Origin: Colius striatus
Taxonomy: Eukaryota; Chordata; Aves; Coliiformes; Coliidae
Assembly (NCBI RefSeq): GCF_028858725.1
Contig: NC_084790.1
Span: 6,994,669-7,058,668, forward strand
Length of the DNA stretch: 64,000 bases
Direction of reading: 5' to 3'
Part shown: piece after piece, positions 1-12,700 of the stretch
How the letters are laid out: each line of letters starts with the position of its first letter
How positions within the stretch are numbered: position 1 is the stretch's first letter
Translations under genes and position numbers: made by a program
The notes under the pieces: model-generated
Databases searched by the model: none
The model's input: only the letters and a program-made list of their open reading frames with translations
Told to the model about the DNA's origin: nothing

Positions 1-2098
1 CAGACACACCTTTAACTTCCAATTCAAAGAGCATTCATAAACTAGAAAGTATTTGGCCTAGATGAAAAGCACAGAGAAAAATACTAACAACTGAACACAC
101 AACTGGATCCTTAGCCCACACTTGCAGAAATCAGACCTCAACTAAAGGTCTTGCTTCAAGACTTAACTTTTAAACCCTAGAAGCCGCATCAGCATTAACA
201 AGCCTTTGGTCCAAAGCCATGGCAAAGCATCTTGGAGGACTGCAGTGACAACATGCTCAGTAACTGTGTGAGAAGGCAAGTCTCCTTGCATAACTCTCAG
301 GGGAAGACAACCAACTCTGCATTACAGATATTAAAGGAGATATATCACTACACATGGATTGGAATCTGACCTCTGTTTTCCACTGAAACTGGGAAGAAGA
401 CAGATGTCTTTGAAGCTGCTCAGAAAACTGCCAAACAACAAAAGGTGTTAGAGCAACTACAATCAAGCAATATAAGAAATGGAAAGGTGAAAATGAAATT
501 CTTCTTAAAGCCAATCCACACTGCCTTAAACATATCACCCAGTAAAAACCTTAGCAGAGCAAACAGCGAATCTCTTTTGCATCTATTTTTCTCTCCCACC
601 TTTTCTTCTGCCCTTTCTCATTCTTTAGGTCATAGGTTTTCCAGTCTATCCCATGTGACACGTGAACAAGATAAGAGAAGACTTTAGTCTCACAAAACCC
701 CCACTGGTCCTGTGCTGCTGCTAACAATCCTAATGGTGGGTTTCCACTGCACTATGTGGAGAAAGCCTTTCCTTACCCCATCACAGGTAGTCATGTTGCC
801 TTAGTCTCTTTTCTTACCTTGGATTCAGTGACCTGGGACTACTAAGGCCTTTAACACTTACTGTCATAACTTAACGCAGCAATTTCCAAACTTTCATCCT
901 TGTGACTCTGTGTCATCTCCACCAGATTCTATCACCAGTTTCACTCCACACAATGAATGATACTTGAAAACATTACTAAGCCTTGATCCAGGCTACTTAG
1001 AGTAGTTTAAAAGTACAAAACCAAATGTGACAGGTTTCATCTATATTCTTCTATATCTAGGAAATATGATAAAGCGATGTCTCCTCTGAGAGCCACCTTA
1101 CAAAATGCTTACTTTGTGTAAAACTTCAAGAGAATGCAAACTTTTTTTCATTACTCCATAGAGAAACCAATTGCTTCCTCATATGATTAATAAATTACAA
1201 AGATGACTTTTTAAAGTAACTCCAGGTTCGTCATAGTAATGAGCAAAGACTCAAGTCCAGCCAAACTGCATGAAGCCATCAGAGCACTGTGGCTTACTCA
1301 GCAAGCAATGATTGTTCCTGGCAACTCCACCACCCACCTGGAAACATGTTTCTCAAAAAAAAAAGGCACACTGCAGAGTTTTTTCCGGAGTAGAAACAAT
1401 TCCATAAAAACTCTGCTTTATGTTTCAAATTGCCGTGTGTTGACCAGGGAGTATACTTTCGTCAGCTAGGGATCTTGCATTACTCGGAAGATGACGAAAA
1501 ACAGTCAAGAGCATGAAAAAGCCTGCTTTTGATGCGTCGCTTGTAGAAGACCGTGGAGTGATGTGGAAATGCACCCAAAGAACGCCCTGTTCTCATTTGA
1601 CCTGAAATCCTACCACATAAGCGCTGACAAAAAGCGTTACCTGCCTCCACTCACCACAGAAATCCTTTCCTTATCCCTTCCTAAGCGTTCTTGCCAGCAA
1701 TGGGACGGAGCCTTGGGCACCCCGCCCGCGGGAGCCCTCCCTTCCCTTCCCCACCCCGACCGCTCCCCGCGAGTGGCCCAGGCTACCCCGGGCCCGCCGC
1801 GGCTCGCTCCCCGGCCCGTACCCCTATTTACCATGGCGTACCACCACCTCGCAAAGGCCATGGCGCTGCCAACTCTCCTCGCGCTCGGCACGGCAGGGCA
1901 CGGCAAGGCACGGCAGGGCACGGCAGGGCCCGGGCCGCGCCCCGGCAGCCGCCTCCGCCCCAGGGCGGCACCCGCCGCGGGGCCCAAGAGCGAGGCGGCG
2001 CCGCGGCCCCGCCGGAGCCCTGAGGCGGCCGGGCAGCGCAGTCGGGCCGCCGCCAACCCCCCCGCGCCCAGCGCCCAGCCGCCCTCGCCCCACCTTAC
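1..2098 (-). other. CAST: CAST intron 1 (partial) with the left part of the CpG island
   Basis: This follows the donor site of the proposed CAST first exon and runs off the left edge. From about 1690 to 2098 it is GC- and CpG-rich and belongs to the promoter island. From 1 to about 1690 it is AT-richer and looks unique. I see no second CAST exon here, which fits a long first intron. Short open frames on both strands show no splice-site or family support. The intron assignment depends entirely on the exon 1 call. Confidence 0.6.
1889..1928. repeat. 10-bp tandem repeat in the CpG island
   Basis: Four head-to-tail copies of CACGGCAGGG are present, one of them varied to CACGGCAAGG. They lie just inside the proposed CAST intron 1. 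The repeat keeps frames open on both strands and helps explain several long GC-rich open frames here. Confidence 0.85.
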
Positions 2099-2149
2099 CG
2101 CCGCGGGCGCAGTGGGGGGTGGCCTCCTCCCCGTCCCGGGCTGCGACAT
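2099..2149 (-). CDS. CAST: Calpastatin, first coding exon (long N-terminal isoform), partial gene
   Basis: Calpastatin is the endogenous inhibitor of the calpain cysteine proteases and acts in the cytoplasm. Only 17 codons lie in this exon, reading MSQPGTGRRPPPTAPAA. The opening MSQPG, followed by a Pro/Arg/Ala-rich stretch, matches the start of the long mammalian calpastatin isoform. The ATG has an optimal upstream context (GCCACC), and the exon ends in phase 0 at a good donor (GCG|GTAAGG). The exon sits in a CpG island and points away from PCSK1, as CAST does in other amniotes. The inhibitory domains would lie beyond the left edge. The peptide is too short and low in complexity to be decisive alone; start context, donor, island and gene order carry the call. 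Another CpG-island gene in the same orientation cannot be fully excluded. Confidence 0.72.
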
Positions 2150-2460
2150 GGTGGCGGGGCTGCCTGCCGCCTGTCCCCAAAGCTGCTGCGGGCTCCGGGG
2201 AAGCGGGAGACTTCAGGTCGCAGTTCTCAGCGGTTCCGACAACACGGCCGTTGGGGCGGCGGCCGGTCCCTCCCCTTCCTGCCGGGGCCGGCCCGGGCCG
2301 GGGCCCGGGCCGGGGGGGGGCCCGCGGGAGAAGCGGGCAGCAGCCGTTGGCCGGGACTCGGGCCCCGGCTGAGGCGGGTGGGCGGGTACTGGCCGTGAGG
2401 CGGCGGCCCCGGCGCCCCTCACCCTGCCCGGGCGGGTGACAAGACGGCACTGTCCCGGAA

Positions 2461-5400
2461 CAAGAGTGGCTTTTCTTAAAAGTTTTATTGTGGGGAAAAG
2501 AAAATGTACAAATACTTTTACCTCTCTCAAAGTGGGTCGCTCAAACTGTCCTCTTGGAAAAGCGTTAGGTTTAGACACCTAACACTCACCTGGAGGTTGG
2601 CACCAGGGCAGCTCGGAGCAGGGGATGAGCCCCGCAGGTGCTTGTGACGGCTACTCCACCCCAGCTCCTCTTCTAGCCTTGGCCATCACCTTGGACTGAA
2701 CAGGCATGGAAAGCTAGGGATACCTTCCTGCCATGCAGATGCCCTTCCTCAGTTTTGCAGCCATGTATTCCGTGGGTTAGTGTAGTGTTAATGCTCACAT
2801 CTACAGGATTTACCTGTACAGGACATGGAAAAGCTTTCAAGGTCTGATGGGTTTGTAAGAGTGGGTCTCAAATGTTCCTGTCTGTGAGTCTCCACACAAA
2901 TTAGATGTCTAGGATATGCTGGTGGCTCTTCCAAAACACCGAAGGAAGCCGCAGTGGTCAGTTAAGGACAAAGGAAGATTGTGTATGACCAAACCATCCT
3001 GATCAACAGCTGGAATAGGAACAGTGCAATCCTGAGCCCAGTTTGACCATGTCTTCTGTTTGTGTGGATGTGTAGCTGGAATGAAAAATTCTTCATCTAC
3101 TGTGAGCAGTTGTCCAAGGCTGCCTCCCTTAGGAAACATAACTGCAATTGAGGTGGTGCAGCAAATATTTTTAAGGTATTATAGCAAGCACAATGTGATT
3201 AGTACCATAAAGTCAACCTCCAGTGAAAGGTGTTCAAAATGCAATAGTTGCCTAGCTGTGTACATGCACATAAACACAGAGGTTGTGTACCACAAATGTC
3301 ATGGTTCACCAGCTTTGTCTTTCCCAGGTCTTGCCTGCGCACAGCTTAAGTAAAATAAATAGGTGCTTAGGATGTTCTGTGCTAGGGACTGGCAGGTTTA
3401 CATGGGCTGGGCGGAACAGCCATTGAGTGAGTTTTATTACTTCAAAGAGATAGCAGCAGCAGCAGTTCATGGATGTGAGGACATGAACGGCCATGTCTAC
3501 CAGCAGGAGGAGGCCATAGTGTCTGAGACTTGAGGGAACTTGTGCTGCCTCAGCAGCTGCTCCCTGCTTCCTCCAGGGAAGTGGGAGTAGGACTAAACCA
3601 TTTGTGGGAAGTCTGTAAACACAATCAGTGCTTGTGCCCTTTCCTATCAGACAGAGAGATGGAGATGAGTGGGCGAGGATGAATCCCTTGAGGCCTTGGG
3701 GAATGGCTTTAATCTCCAGGGAGGAAGGACAGTTTAGACATGTCATCTGCCTAAGCTGCCTCTGCTCTTCACTTCTCATTAGCTCCATGCAGATTTATGT
3801 CTGGCTTTTGAAGTGTTTCAGCCTGTGACATGTACAAGTTTTGCATTCTACTCGGTGGGTCACCTGCATTACATCTGGCCATGGAATTGTAAAGCAGTTA
3901 CTTGTGCACCTGGGTAAGGTGCTTGGAAGGAGGTGAAGGTGAAGACTGTATTCAGTGCCTGGCTTTTACATAAGGCTCCTGTGCACTCTTTTATCTGGGA
4001 TCACTCTATCAGGTCTAAGAGATTGTACTGCATTCCTCAGATGCAGGCAGTGGTCTCTCCCTGCTGACACAGTGCTCCAGGAAGCCTTCAGTGAGCTTCA
4101 CCCCTCTTATTATGTTCCTGATGGTGAGCAACTGCCTGTAATTGAAATTGTGGAGCTGCACAGTAACAAGGCAGTAACACATGACATCCTTATGTTTGAG
4201 GCTTGAACTGAACTTGACACTGGAGGTTCTGCTGATCCAGAAGCACACCACTGGTTCTAAGTTCGCTTAGTAGGAAGTTAGGTGTATAGATGAGAATTGA
4301 TTTGAACACTGGGTAGCTGCAGGAAGGAGGAGAGCTTTCCCGGGCACTTATTCCTGTTCTCACAGCTACTGTACACTTCTGCAATGTTTTGGAAACTGTC
4401 TGAGCTCCAGCACTGCAAGGACATCTTGCTTTGGGGCAAAGGGTTTGGCACAGTTCTTCTTCTGTTAGAAGGCTCCTTAAGTTTGCCACGGCTTTAAGAA
4501 GCGACTTGTTATTGGCAATTTCTGCAGAAATTTATTCATAACTAGTCTAGTTGACTTTTATATATAGAGGATGTGGCTTGCACACATTTCCAGGGAATTA
4601 AAAGCAGATCCTTGTTATTCTAACAAAAGTGATCTTAGCTGATGGATGCCTGAGTCACCTCTTGAACTACTGCAGACCTAAACACCATTCCAGCGGTTTG
4701 CTAATTTGGGTAAAGATTTGTGTATTTGAGGGAAGGAGTTGCCAGTAATTATCCACACTAGTCTGACACTTAAAATCTTTAATTAGGAAAAAAAAAGTTT
4801 TCCTTGCACCTTTCAGTAGTCTACAGGTGCATAATTCCAAAGTCAAATTGTGATTTCTGTTTCATTTTCTACTTCTTCACAGCATCTGCAGCTGAATAAA
4901 CTGATTGAAGCCTGCTGAGGTGTTACATGGCATTGTGAGTGGAAGTCTGCACACGGCTGATCAGAAATGGTACAGGAGATGACAGATAGTCCAGGTATAC
5001 AGTTTATGCAATGTGTACTGGTTGAAGCAACAGCAGGTGGCCACATTGAAAATACTGGTTCTTTACTGTGATAATGTGTCATGTAAACAAGTATTTTAAA
5101 ACAATTTTTATGCTTTGAATAGTCACTTAGAGATACATTTCATATATACCTTTACATGTTATTCAAGACAATGGGAATCTAAAAGTGGAATCCAGAATCA
5201 TGGACCCATCTTTGCCTACTGTATTTCATCTCCAAAGGGCACTAGTTGACATCAAATGCCTCTGAAGAAAAAGGTGCTCAAAATCCTGGCAGAATGGGAT
5301 GAAATTTTTGCCAAGCGTCTGTATTTTATGAGTATAGCTTGCATAACAGTACTACTGCAGGCTTATGAGTCATCCACCAACTTTACAAAATAAAGTACAA

Positions 5401-8400
5401 AATCTCTTGTGTAATTGAATCTTTATCATGGGCAACAATGAAAAAAAAAAGTCTAAAACTAAGTATAAAAACTTACATAAACTCAGTCAACTAAGCTATT
5501 TGTTTAATCTCCTTCCTCCTCTTCTTCTAGTCTACCAAGAAACTCATAACAAGTTTCCCTTCTGTTCTCTTCCTCGTAAAACCAAAACCATTGGGATTTA
5601 CTTTTATCTTTTATTTTGATGCATGCAGTCCCACCCTATTTTAACACATCAACAGTAATGAAGATGGACAAGTATATTTCATTACTTCTTGTACTGCTTT
5701 TGTTCAACAAGTGTTCAGTACAGGGAGGTTGTAATTTTTGATTATGGAAATCATATTTGTTGATAAGAGTAAATAGTTTGATAACGTCCTTGCTCTGCAA
5801 AGTAATAGCTGAGGTACTTACTATTGAAAAGGTTTCCTTCTATGTATAGTGATACCTATAGTTTTGTACATGTTGTAAACATGTTTTCTTTTATCATATA
5901 AGTGGTATGTCCTCTGCTTGTTTAGTGTGATTTGAGGATTTCCTGCTGGACTCCATCACACCATTGAATAGAAATTTCCTTTCCACAAACAGAAAGCCCA
6001 AGCTCCAACAGTAAGCAAGAGAAAACATAGAGTTGATTCTGTAGTCTTCCTTGGGGTTTGTTATTTTGTAAATCCCTGGAAAAATGGTCTGAGCTTTAAT
6101 TTAAAAAAAAAAAAGAAAACAACAAAACAACCGAACTTTGACATTAACCTTGAACAACTACTAGAGCTGCATTTGAGTGATAGGTGCAACATTATTTTCT
6201 TATCTAGATATTCTGTTTCGTTGCCCTGAAACAGAGGAATCCCAAAGCTTCACCAGAACATATAATGTACAATCATCAATGAAAAGCATATATCTTGTAG
6301 CCTCCATCATACAAGACTTTGTTTCACCTGATGCATTTGGTACTCTTTTTTTTTCCCCACAGACAGCTTCTCCCAGGGAAGCTGAACAGTACCGTCAGTT
6401 TTGGGATTCAAGGCAGCTATATTGAGACCACAGAGCAATCCCTAGAGCAGTCCTAGCTGTTGATTTGAATATGTGCAATTTAGGAATATGTGCTTTGAAT
6501 CATTGATTTGTTTAAGTGTAAATTCAGCTTTTAGCAAATTTTCTGGGCTGGGTACAGACATAGACAGTAGGAGGTTACAAGTCCAATGTGGTCCAGAGGG
6601 AAGTACAGCAGGAAGAGCTGGGTGTTACCCCAGTGAATGTCAAACATTGCAGCTATGTAGGAGTGGCTAAATTGCAGTTTGTTTCTGGCTGCTGGTTTTA
6701 TCTGATAAGAACTTCTCTGAGAGGAAGTGTAAGCTAAACTATGAAATGACAGTAAAATGTATGTCCTAGACATTTATGATTTTTGTGAACCTGGAGGAGC
6801 TCTGCTGAAAGAAAATTTATACATATGAAAATAACAATATAATTTCTCTCGTATTCTCAAACTGTAGGCTTATATTAGCCTGTAACAAGAAACTGCAGAT
6901 AAGGAAAACTTTGTAGACCTCTGTGTGAGATGAAACAAAAGAAAAAAGTTTAGAAGTGTGTTTAGAAGTTAACTGTGAAGACTTTATACACTAGAAAGTT
7001 TCAAAAACAGCAGAAAATCATGCTAACTAAAATACATGCCTCTGAAGAATAGTCAACATTTTCAACATGCAAAATTTAGCAAAATGGTTTTTATTTGTGT
7101 CAGTGTTTCATCTTGCAAATCATAAAACCCATGCAAGAGAATAAAACTTTCATGCACTTCTTTGCCATTTTCTCACTTAATCTCCATTTTGCACAGAAAC
7201 AATGATTTCCGTGAGAATGATAGTGTGCTCTCCAGGGCAACGCTACACTTGCCCCTCATCATCAGGATGTGCAATGATCCCCTCAGGGCAATACTCTCCT
7301 TCTGAGGAAATTAATCCTGAGATTCTTGTTATTACTAGAGACTTCACAGGGGAAGTGTTATGAAAAATAGCTGTTGTTTTCTAAAATGTGTCCTGTAAAA
7401 CAAGGTAAAAATTGTTTGTATTGTTTTGCAAAGATGCAGGAAATCATTGATGTGGGTAACTTTCAATGAGTCATCCCAGGGTGACCAAGAAAAGGTTTAT
7501 GCATAACACCACTTCTCATTTGTTTTATGTTTTCTTTTTCTCACTGTCTTATCCATACACAGATATACATGCAATTATGGCTGAAGAAGCCCAAGCGAGA
7601 TCAAAAGTATAGTTTGCAACTAACCCCAAAGCCAAAGTAAAACAAACACTTGTCTATGTATAGTGTGGATATAGGTACATACACACATACATACACATCT
7701 GTCTCACAACTATTTCGTACAAGTAGATGATGTAATGCATTACTGACCAGTATCCCCAAGATTCCTAGGTAAAATGAAAGACTAGTGACTAAAGAATAAA
7801 GAACAAGAATTTAAAGCAAAGCAATGCTGAAAGATAGATATAATTAATTTACACGGAACCTGCACAACAAAAGATTAAGAATTTTGATATAAACTTTGGA
7901 GAATCTCTAGGACCAGGAAAGGGAGAAAAATATCTCCTCCATCTGCCTCCACTCAGGCTTTGTGAGGAGTAGCCACAGCATGTCTATAGTTGGGTATCAT
8001 TTGCAGCTACTTCTGACACAAGGAGCACATGGTGGCCATGATTCTTTTAGTACCACAAAAGAAGGTAATTTTGTAGCTGTGCCCTATAGGGGCATGTTCC
8101 TTGGTGCCTTATAGAAGTGTCCTGCTGAGAGAGTACTGAACACTACTGCCTTTTAGACAACACATAATGGTTCCTTGCTAACTCTGCTAAATATCTTTTT
8201 TGCTTTGTGCTAGTGTGTTGAAAACTCTTCCCCAATGCTGTATTGGCTGGGCAGTGATGCATCTTCTCATATAATTTCAGCAGCTGCCCATGAAACAAGA
8301 CATCAGTAATTACTGTGGTATCTCACACTGCACTTGTGACAGGTTAGGAATAAGCCTTTGGCAAACAAGAAATTCCTGTCAGGAGAGATGGGAATTACAG

Positions 8401-8537
8401 TGCTAGGCTCTAGCAGCTCTCATGAACTGTAGCACATCTGCCTTTCCACCATGGATGCAGCCCCTGCAATGCTGGAGTCTGAGGAGTGCAGGGTTTTGTT
8501 GGCCTTTGTGAGTGAAGCTGTTGGCTTTGCTGCTGGT
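2461..8537. other. Intergenic, no gene recognised
   Basis: This is about 6 kb of AT-richer, apparently single-copy DNA between the CAST island and the first old SINE relic. It contains short A-rich tracts (for example 6102-6113) and a short CA/CATA-rich stretch near 7675-7700. Open frames here (up to 160 codons, 3306-3788 minus) resemble no family I know and lack paired splice sites. I cannot see CR1 or LTR sequence in it. Confidence 0.6.
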
Positions 8538-8622
8538 ATACTGAGGCTCAGGAGGACTGAGAGATATCCAGGGTCACACAAGGTGCAAGTAGCAGATAAA
8601 GGCATTGACCCTGAGGTTTGTT
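8538..8622 (-). mobile_element. Ancient MIR-like SINE relic
   Basis: On the plus strand the order is ACTGAGGCTCAG, then GGTCACACA, then AGTAGCAGA. This is the order and spacing of the reverse complement of the MIR core. The copy is diverged and only the core is recognisable. It explains part of the open frame at 8451-8657, which I therefore do not call. Confidence 0.55.
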
Positions 8623-8839
8623 CACGCACAGTCCTTTCAGTAACACCATATTTCTGATTTGATTGTCAAGCTTAAAAACAGCTATATGAACAGTGAAGAA
8701 AAGTTATCACATAGCATGTCCTCTCTGGCATATTGTCTGTGAGAGACCTGGCTGCATTTTTGTTGCAGCAGGCACTCATGCGGAATGAGATAATTATATC
8801 TGCAAGATGTATTTGTATGCAGGTGCAAGCATTCACACA

Positions 8840-9745
8840 ATCACACAGAATCACAGAATGATAAGGGTTGGATGGGACCTTTAGAGATCATCGAGTCCAA
8901 CTCCCCTGCTAAATCAGGTCCAGCTAGATCAGGTCGCACAGGAATGCGTTCAGGCAAGTTTTGAAAACCTCCAGAGAAGGAGCTCCACAACTTCATCTAG
9001 CCAGCCAGTTATGCACTCATAGAGGGCTATCAGATTGGTTTCCCCTTGGTGAATCCATGTTGAGTCCCCTTGATAGTCATCCTTTCCTTCTTATGTTTAG
9101 TAACAACATTGAGGATGAGTTGTTCCATCACCTTTCCAGGGATGTAGTTTCCTGGATCCTCCTTCTTGCCCTTTTTGAAGACTGGAGTGATATTGGCCTT
9201 TCTCCAGTCCTCAAACATTTCGCCATGAATGTTCCATGAATGTTGAAAAATGATGGAGACCAGCTGAGCAACCACATCAGCCAGCTCCCTCAGCACTCTA
9301 GGATGCATCCCATGAGGTCCCATTGACTTATGAGCCTTAAGCTTGCCTAACAAGACTTTAACCTCTTCCTCATCCACTAAGGGCAAGTCCTCTGCTGTCC
9401 AGGCTATTCTACTATCCTACTGTGCTTGCTGGACTGGGCTTCCTGAGGGCTGGCCTTGGCTGTAAAGACCCAAGCAAAGAAGGCATTCAGTAGTTCAGCC
9501 TTCTCTGCATCCTCTGTCACCAGGGCACCCTCTGTGTTCAGCAGCAGGCCCACATTCTCTCTAATCTTCCTTTTGCTGCTGATGTACCTGAAAAACCCTG
9601 TCTTATTTTCCTGTACTTTCCTGGGCAGGTTTAATTCTAAAAGAGCTTTAACCTTCCTGGTTGCACCCCTGGATGCCCCTGCATGCTCTGGCAGTGTTCC
9701 TACACTCTTACCAAGAAACCAGGCCCTTTTTCACTTCTCATTGAG
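8840..9745 (-). mobile_element. CR1 LINE fragment with internal deletion
   Basis: CR1 is the dominant avian non-LTR retrotransposon. On the minus strand the 3' end lies at about 8840 with GAATCACA-type 8-mer repeats (reverse complement of TTCTGTGA), followed inward by typical 3' UTR sequence to about 8990. The sequence then jumps to reverse-transcriptase coding sequence. A minus-strand frame at 9386-9030 carries a MGPHGMHPRVLRELADVV-like segment and ANITPVFKKGKKEDPGNY. The catalytic palm part that should lie between is missing. The 5' end is truncated near 9745. It is dead by truncation, deletion and frame breaks. Confidence 0.93.
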
Positions 9746-12700
9746 GCAATCATATATGCATTTTAAATATACACACAGAAAAACAATGTATTAATTACAC
9801 TCTAAAGTTATAAAACAACATTGTTGAATAGCCTGCCAGTTGCAATTGTGTGATGTGCCTAGAAAAGGGGATAAAAGCAGACAATAGTGTTCCTTAGGAG
9901 AGCATCGCATTGCTGAGTAATGGCTTGATCAGGGCTGGTGGATGCTGTGCATTTAGCAGCCTTATTAGTGTCTGGTTCATCTGGTACTTCACTTGTTGGA
10001 CTAGTGCCTCATCTAAAAGTAAGACTAACGTGTTAAAAGCTGCATTAATATTAATAACCATGTCTTAAAAAACTAGCTCTGCTTACAGCATGATGTCTCT
10101 GAGTCCATTATAGCCATCTGCTGCTTTGTTGTTCCTTCCCTGCTCATATGGTTTCTCAGTTGCATGGTTCAGCCTCTTCTTCATCACTGGTGACTAGTGA
10201 CTGTATGCTTTCTGCAGAACTGGGTCTCACAAGTCTCTCCTTAGATTAGTGTTACAATTTGGGCCTTTTAAGAAGCACAACTTCCAGTTAAAACAACAAA
10301 AAGGAAGTCAAAGTAATTACAGGCTGGTACAGAAAGGTTTTATGGAAAATTGCAACACTGCTGCACAGGAAATTCTTTCATGTTTCGTAGATGCGACAAG
10401 AAACTGGGATTGGTCTAAAGGGAAACAGTGGTAACATGGAAAATATTTTACAGCTATATGCTCTCTTGAAGGCAGTATGGTTTTTGATAACTAAAAAAGA
10501 AAGCAAATTGGACTAACATTGAGTAAAGCTGTATACAAGTGTGCACCTGGAAATAGGACCAGTGCATTCAGTGCAGCTTGCCTTGACATTTAGTTCAAAG
10601 CAAATGGCATATAACTCTCAGCTTTTTCATGTTTCACTGTGCACTAAACACTTCTGTAACTGATTGCAGCTATTTTGTAGCTGCAAAATAGCACAATAAT
10701 AGAAACCATTGACTCGCCTGAGCGGCCAAGCAGCAGTGACAGGCAAGAGCCTCTGCAGTGCATTGCTTGGGGACATCCCTGCTTGCAGCAGCTCCCCTTC
10801 CTGCTCACACTCCTCTGAAAACAGGCACAGTGTTAATGGAGCCAAAGCGTGGATAACTTCCTCTCAGCAGGCACTGCTCTCCCTGGGGAGCAGTTCTCTG
10901 TGCTATTTTGAGCCACACATTAGTTTCATGTTTGCCTGAGGTGTGTGGTGGTGTGGCCTTGCATTGCAGCAGGGCCTGCTGCTGCATGTGTTCAGGAATG
11001 TGCATTGTCGCAGGAGCACAGAGGACTTACTTTGAGGTGAAACTGCTTGGTAAAGCAACCCATCACAATCTAAACCCATCTGATGTCCACATCTTTGTGA
11101 GAGCTTACCGAGCCAATCTGTCATTTCTACCTGGAGGGCTGTTCTCCAAGGAGGAGGGCTAGGGGAGCCAGGGAGCAAGTGCTCTGCTCACGTATCTAGG
11201 TGCCCACTACGGTGCAGCATGGACTGCCCCAGCCTTTCAAGTGTTGGCGATGGAAATGCTGTTTGCAAGCACACAGCAGCTGCATCAAATGTGGGTGGAT
11301 GGTAAACCCACAGCAGCTCTGCAGGAACTCACATTTTTTATAGATCAGCCCCAAATGTTGCAAAACCCCAAGTATTTCTAGTTGCCATAGGGCAGCAGAG
11401 CAGTAACATCTGAGGGGAAGCTTTTCACTTGAGAAAATGCATTTGTTGTGGAGCAACCTTCAATGACACTGCCCAGGACAGCTGCCCCATGCACAGGGGT
11501 ATGTCCTGTCTTAAGGGAACCAGCCTGGCTGCCTGATGATGGTGGAAACATTCTCTGCTGCCTCCTCAGCAGCCTCCCAGGCACCAGCAGCACAACCCTA
11601 CCCTGTACCAAAACCTGAGGCACCGAGGCAGCTTGCACAGCAGCTCCTGGGGCTGGACCCGAGCAGCCCATGCTGGGAGGTGGATCATGGTGGATCTTTC
11701 CCCATGCCTTCTGCTCCCCTCGTGCCTTTGCTGTGACTCACCCAGCACTTGCCAGCACGGATGACAAATCTATCCTGCTCTGCTCTCACAAGGCCCCAGG
11801 CCAGCAGCACAGCACCTTCAGGGTGGAGTAATAAACTAAAGAATTAATGTGTGACTATTAAATGTGGCAAAGATAATGACCTCTAGTGAGAAAATAAACA
11901 TTCCCTGCTCTAAGAGTCTGCAAACTGAGATGACATTTTTGCAAACAGCATAAAAGCACAAGTGTTCACCTCCTATGCCAAGCACTGGAGAAATTAAAAT
12001 CCTCCTCCACCACTCAGAATTTGCCGTAACAGGACAAAATGTGGTCACTTTTGCTTGCCAGGAACCTGATTCAAACCTCACTGAAAATAATGGCTTCCCA
12101 TAGCCCCAAGTGAATTTTAGGTTAAGTCCAAAAAGCAATATTTCTGTAATGTTAAAGTATCGTAACAGTTTTTTACATTAGCCAGGTCCAGATATCTGCA
12201 TGTGTGAAAATTCCCTTTCCCATCTGTAGGGGAAAAATGGGGAAAAAGTGTGTAATTCACGACACGAAAGTTCATTATGCTTTTAAGTCAGACTCCAGAA
12301 AGCTCTGCCAGCTTTGCATACTGTTGTCAGAAGATACTGAGTCCTTTTTAGTTGACAATTACATGCAAACCTGCTGTCAGTAGGTTGCAAACGTGCTGAC
12401 ATTTCTGGTGAACAAATAGTTAAGTGCCAGTGTGCCTGTGCCTGTGCTGTGATGCCAGCAGACATTTCCTCCATGTCCTCTGCCTGTGCTGCCAAAGCAT
12501 GTGGTTTACATGCTCCACATGCCAAAGAGAGTTAATCTGAATCCCAGGGGAACCAGGACACTCTGGAGGGGGGAAGTACAGGCTATTAAGTTGGAAAGGG
12601 AAAAGGATTCCCAAAGTAAGGGAGGGCTTGGACAAATAGTGACAGCACTCTGGGATGAGGAGCAGCATTGTCCCTTGCTCAGCCCAACCTCACTCTTTCA

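Larger units (their letters stand above)
1690..2450. promoter_or_regulatory. CpG island / TATA-less promoter of CAST
   Basis: The sequence changes sharply from AT-rich DNA to very GC- and CpG-rich DNA at about 1690 and back at about 2460. It contains many GC boxes, palindromic GGCCCGGGCC blocks near 2290-2310 and a G9 run at 2312-2320. I see no TATA box. The island spans the proposed CAST start codon at 2149, so minus-strand transcription should begin somewhere to its right, in about 2150-2450, which would be the 5' UTR. Such islands usually mark broadly expressed genes, which fits calpastatin. Confidence 0.8.

Noticed and set aside
1563..2578. Several long GC-rich open frames on both strands in the CAST island
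   Set aside because: GC-rich, CpG-rich sequence and a 10-bp repeat remove stop codons. The translations are low-complexity Pro/Arg/Ala/Gly and overlap each other. Only the 17-codon CAST start with its donor is supported.
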